Positions 56,901 to 64,000 of a stretch of DNA of 64,000 nt are shown here, in pieces. Position 1 is the first letter of the stretch; each line of letters begins with the position of its first letter. The translations under genes and the position numbers were made by a program. The notes under the pieces are model-generated. The model was not told the DNA's origin, made no database searches, and worked only from the letters and a program-made list of their open reading frames with translations. The stretch is taken from the NCBI GenBank assembly GCA_030844895.1, contig CM061234.1, positions 10,695,173-10,759,172 on the forward strand, read 5' to 3'. Origin of the DNA: Ambrosia x helenae. Its lineage: Eukaryota; Streptophyta; Magnoliopsida; Asterales; Asteraceae.

Positions 56901-57030
56901 ATAAAAAAAGCTGAATTTAATTCAAATTCTACTAAACAGAAAATGAAATCATTAAAAACAAATCAATCGAACAAAACATTACGTAACAGATAGATCAAAT
57001 CATACCTGCACAATCATTATTCACAGCCAT
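53959..57030 (-). pseudogene. FAR1/FRS-type MULE transposase gene
   Basis: Five exons: 57030-57006, 56612-55820, 55741-55484, 55261-54794 and 54648-53959. Exon 2 holds the FAR1 DNA-binding domain (YEFYLTYAKNAGFSVRKGG, HLVCSKEGFKP). Exons 2-3 have the MULE transposase core (VFGDVVSFDATF, VVTDQDPAIKQAV, HRLCMWHIMKK). Exon 4 has TTSRSECENHFFGQV and exon 5 the SWIM zinc finger (CSCKRFEGYGLLCRHAF) and a C-terminal knuckle (CKVCGGSGHDRRTC). FAR1/FRS transcription factors derive from such transposases, but the position within the inverted repeats marks this as the element's own enzyme. Stops at 56320-56322, 55915-55917 and about 55897-55899 in exon 2 inactivate it. It is otherwise well preserved. 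Confidence 0.88.
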
Positions 57031-57219
57031 CTTTGATGAATGAATAAAGGAAAATCGTTTGGAGATATAATCGAAAGAGAATGAACTGATTTATGATTGA
57101 ATGAACTGAATTATGATTGATCATGTGAATTATGATCAAAATTTATACTGATTTCAAAATCTAAAACAGAGTAAATACGAATTTGAATATCTGATCCTTT
57201 TATAAAAGATATGGGTTTT

Positions 57220-57320
57220 AAATATCGAGTAAAATGACGATAGTACCCTTCAAGAAAACGCGCGTAGAAGCCTTCGCATCCTTCGCACGTTTTTTAAACT
57301 TTTTATTTGAACCGATCCCT
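57220..57320 (-). repeat. MULE right terminal inverted repeat
   Basis: Inverted partner of the left end, with CTTCGCATCCTTCGCAC at about 57270-57286 and an AATGACGATAGTACCC stretch at 57232. It ends at CCGATCCCT before a TA run. Confidence 0.75.
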
Positions 57321-57344
57321 ATATATATATATATATATATGTGT

Positions 57345-58520
57345 GTGTCTATTTTTGCCAATTTCATCAAAACTCATTTTAAATTTATATTTTTTTCTCT
57401 TTATCTCTCTCTTTCATTCAATCTAAAAGCACCATCACCACCCACCACCTCCACCACGCAAAAAAACATAAAATTAAACCATTTGAACCTCCACCCATCT
57501 GAATTGGCCGACCACCACCCATCTAAAACGAACCCCCACCGCCTCCTCCACCACCCACCTCCTCCTCCACCCATCTGAACCGGCCGACAACCACCTCCTC
57601 CTTCACCACCCATCTGAACTGAACCACCACTGCCTCCTCCACCTCCTCCTTCACCACCTTCCTTGGCAACCCAGTCGCCCTCCTTCCCCCTCCTCCAAAC
57701 CAGTCGCCTCTTTCCCACTAGACTGCTACTCCAATCGCCAATCCACCCACTCACCTTCCTTTCCCCCTCGTCCAACCCACTCGCCTAATACCCCCAATCG
57801 CCTCCAACCCAGTAGTCTGTTACCCACTCGCCTGTTACCCCCATTAGCTAATCGACAGTTAACGCCACGTGTACCTGAGCAGGATCACAAACATCACGGG
57901 AACATTGAACCGGTACACATCCAGCCGCATTACGAAACAACGTCACTTTATGAAACCTACCGTCGATTTGTGAATGATAATGAGAAAAAGAATGCGGATA
58001 AGAAGGACAATAATATCCAATCACTTCAGCAGGATGAAAGGATTGTAACGAAGGAGCAAGAACAATCATTAACAATAATGAAGATACAAAGCCTGAGTAT
58101 CTTATTATTATTATTATTGTTGTTGTTGTTGTTGTTGTTGTTTTTATTTTGTTTGTTTTGAAATATTGGGCTTTGGGGAATCGTTGTAGATGTTGATGTT
58201 GTTGCCTGTTGCCTGTTGATGTTGATGGTGGAGGTGGTGGGTGGTGATAGTGGTTGTGGTGGTGTTAGAATGAAAGAGAGATAAAGAGAAAGAGATATAA
58301 AGTTAAAATGGGTTTTGGATGAAAATGGTAAAAAAAAAAAAAGAAATATATATGTAAAGTGATCAAAATACCCCTGACTTAACTGACTTTTACTGACGGA
58401 GTTAAGGGTTGGCTGAAACTGACAAAAAATGAGAAACCTTGGGGACACGGATGAGAAAAAAAATTATTTGGAGTAAATAGGCATTTTTGGTCAAACCTCA
58501 AGGACTAAATTTGCAATTAA
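57345..58520. repeat. Inverted-repeat (foldback) structure with C-rich interior
   Basis: 57350-57460 (TTTCATCAAAACTCATTTTA, then CTCTTTATCTCTCTCTTTCA, then CACCACCCACCACCTCCACC) is the inverse of about 58220-58335. Between them are CCT/CCA-rich low-complexity DNA (57430-57840), and TTA and TTG runs (58100-58140). The right arm continues into the dispersed repeat at 58350-58515. Long glycine- or asparagine-rich frames here are low-complexity artefacts. Confidence 0.6.
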
Positions 58521-58835
58521 CTCTTTAAAAAAAAGCCCTAAATTTTAAGCAGTCCAGCATAGTGAGAATAAACCTAATTTACCAACTTCCATTCCATTCG
58601 TCTGGTCTAGATTGAGAGCCACATCCTTTTTGTTTTGTCTCAAGAGGTATTTTATTCATCAACACCTGATTCCATTGATTGCTTCATTTTTTCATTTGTT
58701 GATTTCGGTCGTCATCAGGAGGAAGAAGACGAGGAACATTTCTAAGCCGTGAATATAAGTTTTTCGTCTTTAATTGATTTGATTTTTGGGGGTTAGGGTG
58801 TCAATTCGTAGTATGATTACGTGTATTTGTATGTG

Positions 58836-59153
58836 TAATATAACATCAAACTTTGCACTGAGTCTTTTATCTTTTAAGCAATCATAAAAAACTGAGTACT
58901 TTGGATTTTTTTAATTATAGTTTTGACCAAAAATACGCCCGAAAATTGAATTGTAGTCAAATATGGATAACTTAAACAAATTTTAGGAGTGACATTGTAT
59001 TAGCCATGTTTCTGAAAACAAGGGTTCTCCGTTATTGTATCAATAATAAAATTCAGTTTAGAGAACCGAAGTCCAATTCATTGCGTCCGTTATTGTATCA
59101 ATAATAAACTAAGATACTTAAGCAGAAGTCTGTTATTTGCATCTTTATTTATG

Positions 59154-59199
<46 letters not shown>
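58836..59199 (+). mobile_element. 364-bp insertion absent from B1
   Basis: B1 reads TGTATGTGCTAATAG at 32317, so this DNA was added in B2 or lost from B1. It contains a direct repeat CCGTTATTGTATCAATAATA (about 59030 and 59086) and ends in a TA/GT microsatellite. No class could be assigned. Confidence 0.65.
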
Positions 59200-60349
59200 C
59201 TAATAGTCTTTTGTTGTTTGATGCAAGAAAATGTTTTGGCTTTTGATTGTTGTAAGTGTGAATGTTCTTAAATTTTGGGTTTAGGTTGCTTTATTTATAT
59301 ATCTGTTTAACAAACACACCTGGTTTACATTTTACTTTTCGGGGTTACAATGTTTATGAAGGTGAACAAGGTGGAAATGTATACATATTTGATAGCTTTG
59401 TTGGTTATAGTTAAGCTTTTGGTTATTAACATTGATTATAGAGCTTAACAAGGTGACACATTTTAATTGACATGATAGTTAATTAGCATGTACGTGCCAT
59501 TTGTATGTTCAACAACTGAGAGTTCAACCTCCTTCCATGTTTATGCAAACCCTAGCATAGGTTAATTTTAGATTTGGGTTGAATTATGAGGTTAGCTACT
59601 GTTTTGCCTTTATTTTTCCAATCAATATGCATTGTTAATTTGTTGATGAACATTGTTAATATTCTAAAATATTGTTGAGCAATGTGGTTAAAGTTGTATT
59701 TATATATTATTTAATATACCATGTTGTTTGTGGAACGTAGAATATGTGAGTTTGAATTTCTTTGCTAATACAAGTTTTCTTATAGTTTTAACAAACATGT
59801 ACAGAACCGAAATTTTCTACTTTACATATCTGATATCGACATGGATGTCATTGTGTTGTAATTTTGGCTTGATATTATACAGGTGTTTTTGCCACATTTG
59901 AACTTTAAAGTTCATACTCATTGCTTCTCAGCCCTAGAATTTAAGTTGTAAATTAATCATATCATATGTGACACCCGGCATATTTGGCTTAAACATTTTA
60001 CTAACATCTAAGTCTACCTTAGCGGGAAACGTTTATAAACGAACTTAGCTAGGTTAGTTGAGTCGGGTCAAGTTAGGATTGTCCAGGGTTCAATGATCTG
60101 GAGGATCATTGGGAGTCGTTTTGGGAATACACTAGTACCGGGTCCCGTTGTTGGTGAAATTACATAAACTAATTAAGTGTACGTGTAGATTAATTGTCGT
60201 GTGGTGGATTATGTGCATAGATGTGTTTAAACGATGTGTAGATAATCATCCATGCTTAAAAATGTTAAACATAGACTAAGGTTGAATGCTCATGTGTTAA
60301 GGTGCTTTAAATTGCGTTAAACACGACAAACTGGAAAACTAGAAAACAT

Positions 60350-60545
60350 AAGTCCTGGTTCGACCACTTCGAGTGGGCGAACCTGGAAATATGTTTTGGT
60401 TCGACCCTTAGCAAAGGGGCGAACCTGGGATATGGAATTGAAAGAATTCCATTCGACCAAGTCAGGGTACATTCAACCCTGTGAAAGGGTCGAAGGAGGC
60501 TACATTCGACCAGAGACAGGGGTCGAAGGTGGACTAGTATAAATA
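60350..60545 (+). promoter_or_regulatory. GGTCGAA cassette and TATA box in solo LTR
   Basis: GGTTCGACC, GGCGAACCTGG and GGGTCGAAGG words fill 60356-60530, directly followed by TATAAATA at 60538-60545, about 570 bp into the LTR. Confidence 0.55.
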
Positions 60546-61324
60546 CCAAACTTTGTCATTTTTCACCATTTCACAAACCCTAACCGTCTCAAAACACTCT
60601 CAAACGATTTTAACCACTAAGGAAGGAGTTTTTGCTCTTCTTTTTCATAATCTAACCTATCAACAACATCTAAGCAAGAATCCAAGGTGTGTTCTTAATC
60701 CTAAACCTTTTTAAGGCATTTTAATTCGTTTTCATCTAACCCTAAATGTCCAGATCTGTTCTAAGGATGTTTTTATCAATAAAAACCTTTTAAACACCTT
60801 GTTAAATCTAAACCCTATCATTAAACATAGGTTTTTGTATCAATAAACATATGTTAATTATGTGTTATGTGATGTTATGTGTTGTTTAATGATTTGCTGC
60901 TGTTCTAATGATAGAAACATGATCTAGGGTTGTTATTGATGTTGGTTTATTGTTGTTTAGGGTTACAATTAGATAGATGGTGATATTATGGGTATTTTGG
61001 GGATTTTTGATAAATCTAAGGATTGTTACATGTTATTATTATTAATAAAACTATTGGGGGTTTTATCATAAACACATTAAACAGAGCATATTGAGATGAT
61101 TATGAAAGGATTTCAAAAAGTTTCTAAATTGGGTAAGAATTCCATGCATGATGTGACATTTACATAATTTTGCCATTTTGGGAAAGTGTCAAAACGAACT
61201 GGTTTTGGGGCAAAATTGGTGGGGTTTTGTAGGGATAAGTTATTCATGCTTGACTGCTGTGTTTGATGATGTTTTGCGATGTTTTGAATGTGTTTGAAGC
61301 GTTTTTAGGGAAACTTATCTGACA

Positions 61325-61535
61325 GGGTCGAACCTGGGCTCATTCGACCAAACGAGTGGTCGAATGTGAGATTCCAGGGTCGAACCTGGGAAATGTTTGG
61401 TTGAATCAGATTAAACGGTCGAACGAGGCATCAAACGGTCGAACGTGGCATCAAACGGTCGAACGTGACATTAAACGGGCGAACGTGGCTTAAAAAGGGG
61501 CGAAGGTGGATTTATCTGACTGGTTCGACCCTTCT
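61325..61535 (+). promoter_or_regulatory. Second GGTCGAAC cassette in solo LTR
   Basis: GGGTCGAACCTGGG occurs twice and AAACGG(T/G)CGAACG(T/A)G(G) four or five times in tandem at 61412-61490. It is the same word as the first cassette 0.8 kb upstream. It probably lies in the transcribed part of the LTR. Confidence 0.5.
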
Positions 61536-62780
61536 GATGTAAAAATGAGATTTTTAATACAAACTAAGTGTTTTATGCTTGAACTTTGTGTGTAATCTAT
61601 GTGTACTTGATTAGTTAGGGTAATGGGTCACCAACGGGATGTCGGGTCGGTCTAGTGTGTCGGTTGAACACTTAAACACGTGTTAAAACATACTTGGTTA
61701 CGATCTGGACAATCGGGGACTAGATAACCTTATGGTTAGTAGTCGGAACACTTATGTGAACATTTTGATAGATCTCCGGTAGAGGGATTATCAAGGCTTA
61801 ACATTTTACTAATTACCGAGGAACGCAATCTAAGGTGAGTTCACGGCCCCACTTTTACAGCTTTAACTTTTGGGGGAGAAAACATGCGCTAAACTATTTT
61901 GGTAACATATGTCATACTATGGTTTTTAACTTTGTATTGCTATACGATCTTTTAAAGTCCTGGAGAAAACCATGAATGTGCGGGGATGCACAACGGGGGA
62001 AGTGTGGATAGATCTATTGGGCGTGACCTGCCCCACTCGTCGGCTTGGAGGGCCAGGCGGGTGCATATTGTCTCGAACTGGTAACATTGGTATCATGCTG
62101 AACATTCGGGTTGAACATTGCTAAACATTGCTAAACGTGTCTAGTAATGGTTTTCCAATCGTAGTAGTAATAAAACATACGCCTAGCTAGCGTACTTGGT
62201 GACATTAGTATAGTATGGACATGGTAACGTTTTGTTAGCTTTTGGTAACTTATTGAACAAACCTGTGAACTCACCAGCATTATATGTTGACGTCTTTTTG
62301 GCATGTTTTTCTCAGGTCGCTAAGGTAGCAACAGAGGACTAGGCGCGCGAGTCTGCATGGCGTCTAGGCTTAGTTTCATGTTTTTGAATCAAACAGTTTG
62401 AACATTGTCGTACATGGTTTTGTAACTGGTTAAATGCTTCTGCTATGGTTTTATAAAATGAGAACTATGTTTTGAGTTTACGTATTTCATATAGTGTTGT
62501 TTATTGTGACCGTTGACTTGGATCCTGGTTTCTCACGCGCCTCGCGGTAAAACTCCGCAAGTGAAAATTTGAGGGTGTGACATCATTATTATTTCTTCTA
62601 AAGTCGTGGGAAAAATATATGATTGTATGAAGGTGATAGATGAAATGCGTGTTCTACTATGTGAGAAGGTATGTAGACGACGGTGCAAAAACAATGTTAG
62701 TACTCTTTAGATAGCCAAAAGTTACGTAACAAGTATGACCCCTAACTAACTAGAACGAATATCGGACTGAACGTTTTCAC

Positions 62781-62809
62781 CCCGCAGCAACGCGCAGGTT
62801 CCCCACTAG
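62781..62809 (+). mobile_element. Helitron 3' terminus in B2
   Basis: CCCGCAGCAACGCGCAGG hairpin, then TTCCCCA and CTAG (62806-62809) before T. It is homologous to 33311-33338 in B1. Confidence 0.65.
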
Positions 62810-64000
62810 TACCCATCAATAGGGGTGTGTACAGTTTGGAGGGGGGGTTGTGAATAACCAATCTCTTTAAATATAATTTTGTAAAAACTACTCTTATTGT
62901 TTCTAAAGGTAGTGATGGACAATAATACCTTTATATGGGCACATTGAATATGTGATTGTTACGTATCTAAGGTTATATATTAAAATTTTACACACGCATA
63001 CATCAATACATATATGTATATTCATATATGTATATGCATACATATATATGGTAGGGATCCTTAGAAAACACTACGCTAATTGAAAACCGTGAGAACAATC
63101 TTGGACCATATATTTCTCTAAAGCAAAAATAATTTTATTTATTTATTTATCTTTTGTTAAATTTCATATTTTCTTATAATGACATACACACACATATCTG
63201 TTTCCCTCCATTTCCTGCTAGGATTGGAAATCATGTATTTATGTATCCAAATGATTGATACTTAATATCTTCAGTTTGATTTGTCTTAATTCTGCAAAGG
63301 CGTTAAGAGACCATCCTGACCCAACCTTATTATTAACTAATTCATTATGGGATTGGTTGTTTTCTATTTCAAGGAACTCATCTTAGTCATTGATTAATAA
63401 GCCATGGATGAACCAGATTTCACCTTGCTTTTTCTGTTTTTTTTGTCTTATTTGTTATTGAATTTTATAATGGCTTTTTATACAAAGAGGGGTATAGATG
63501 TAAAACTACTCCAAACCCCTGCCACACCACTGTGTTGTCACCTTTTAATCTAGTCAAAATGTAAAATTTCTCATATCTATAACATTGTACACGTAGTTTG
63601 GAAAATACAAGAAAACAAATTATGATTTATCATATTTTATGTACGTGAAATATTACAATAATGTAATTGTTACTGTTACATGTATGTAATATATACGTAA
63701 TACCTAATTACACACATGTAATACTATAATACATGCATCTTTATACTAAAACAAACTTCAAATATACAATGAACCCAGTTTTTTAAACAAAGTTAACAAT
63801 TCTTTCAACAAAATTCTTGAAACTAACGTGATCTTCATTTCTTGATAGTCGCCATGAACGTCTATAAACACACAAAAATAGCATATTTGACCATAGTTAA
63901 TAGACTAAATTTCAAGTTTCGTCCTTTATGTTTACACCAAATTTCAACGCATGCCTTTTGCCTTTAAGTTAATGAGATCTATACTTTATGTTTCAAAATC

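Larger units (their letters stand above)
47196..56990. promoter_or_regulatory. Scattered TTACGTAA/TCACGTAA palindromes in MULE spacers
   Basis: The words ATTACGTAATG, ATTACGTAAC and ATCACGTAAC/T recur about 35 times in introns and spacers, e.g. 47807, 48281, 48323, 49601, 52704, 53022, 53044, 53841, 53862, 54727, 54760, 55311, 55351, 55436, 55801, 56687 and 56976. They are nearly absent from exons and from the inserted LTR. The core TACGTA is a known ACGT-type bZIP site (A-box). A binding role is inferred only. Confidence 0.5.
45101..57320. mobile_element. 12.2-kb MULE with Ulp1-like and FAR1/FRS genes
   Basis: The terminal regions are inverted copies: the left contains GTGCGAAGGATGCGAAG at about 45133-45149 and GGGTATTATCGTCAAGTTTT at about 45256; the right has their inverses at about 57270-57286 and 57230-57250. 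Outer ends are GGGGCGGTTATT and, inverted, AGGGATCGGTTC. Inside are two convergent genes: a Ulp1-like protease gene (plus) and a FAR1/FRS-type transposase gene (minus). MULE elements with a Ulp1-like gene are known in plants. Both genes have stops, and the former carries a solo LTR, so this copy is no longer autonomous. Non-coding parts are full of TTACGTAA. Confidence 0.85.
59967..62582 (+). mobile_element. Solo LTR inserted in B2
   Basis: The 2,616-bp unit runs from TGTGACACCCGGCATA to GAGGGTGTGACA. It is flanked by TCATA/TCATT (4 of 5 bases match), and B1 at about 33113 shows the site without it. Its right part (GACCGTTGACTTGGATCCTG, ACGCGCCTCGCGGTAAAACT) is the near-perfect inverse of the left part of the LTR at 49741. 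No internal domain is present. Confidence 0.9.
58431..64000 (+). repeat. Segment B, copy 2 (B2)
   Basis: It matches 31916-34540 in the same orientation and runs off the window. It is longer because of insertions at 58836-59199 and 59967-62582. No open frame with coding character is present outside those insertions. Confidence 0.9.

Noticed and set aside
57401..57775. Gly/Trp-rich minus-strand frame
   Set aside because: Low-complexity translation of CCT/CCA repeats.
58026..58448. Asn-run minus-strand frame
   Set aside because: Translation of TTA/TTG microsatellite in a foldback repeat.

Overview
The window is nuclear DNA of a flowering plant. It is AT-rich, has introns with GT...AG borders, and is packed with nested plant transposons: Ty3/gypsy elements of Athila type and with chromovirus-like (Tekay-type) long LTRs, Ty1/copia, L1 and RTE LINEs, CACTA, hAT, Helitrons, a FAR1/FRS-type Mutator-like element (MULE), MITEs and tRNA-derived SINEs. 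The element mix fits an Asteraceae-like eudicot, but that is only an impression; nothing here fixes the species. There are no rRNA genes, CRISPR arrays or bacterial features.

Layout. 0-3.5 kb: end of a Ty3/gypsy element and its 2.7-kb LTR. 3.5-7.4 kb: two unrecognised coding fragments, a decayed hAT-like element, a dimeric SINE. 7.4-13.8 kb: a minus-strand copia element split by a 2.8-kb solo LTR (TSD TGTAG). 13.8-25.2 kb: first copy (A1) of a 1.8-kb segment, opened up by a reverse-strand Helitron and by a second Helitron that carries an internally deleted Athila element. 25.2-26.8 kb: hAT-like remnant and a truncated L1. 26.8-31.9 kb: a decayed CACTA element containing a hAT inside a hAT and an RTE LINE. 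31.9-34.5 kb: segment B1. 35.1-36.9 kb: segment A2, the compact copy of A1. 37.1-44.6 kb: two Helitrons with captured gene exons, one from valyl-tRNA synthetase. 45.1-57.3 kb: a 12.2-kb MULE with a Ulp1-like protease gene and a convergent FAR1/FRS transposase gene, both broken, the former cut by a 2.8-kb solo LTR. 58.4-64.0 kb: segment B2, interrupted by another solo LTR.

The only gene that looks intact and not transposon-derived is a small two-exon, six-cysteine defensin-like secreted peptide at 35.9-36.3 kb (minus). Its duplicate at 15.6-15.9 kb has a one-base deletion at the exon 1 end and has lost the last two cysteines.

Three observations deserve follow-up. (1) The MULE's introns and spacers are studded with the palindrome TTACGTAA (or TCACGTAA), and a 43-bp minisatellite in one intron begins its units with the same word; the exons almost lack it. 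(2) Several LTRs carry short GC-rich word cassettes, a different word in each LTR but the same word in separated cassettes of one element; in three LTRs the cassette lies upstream of a TATA box. In the Athila element nearly the same 12-bp word recurs in front of its separately spliced third ORF. (3) The two large duplications act as empty-site references that date and delimit the later insertions to the base.
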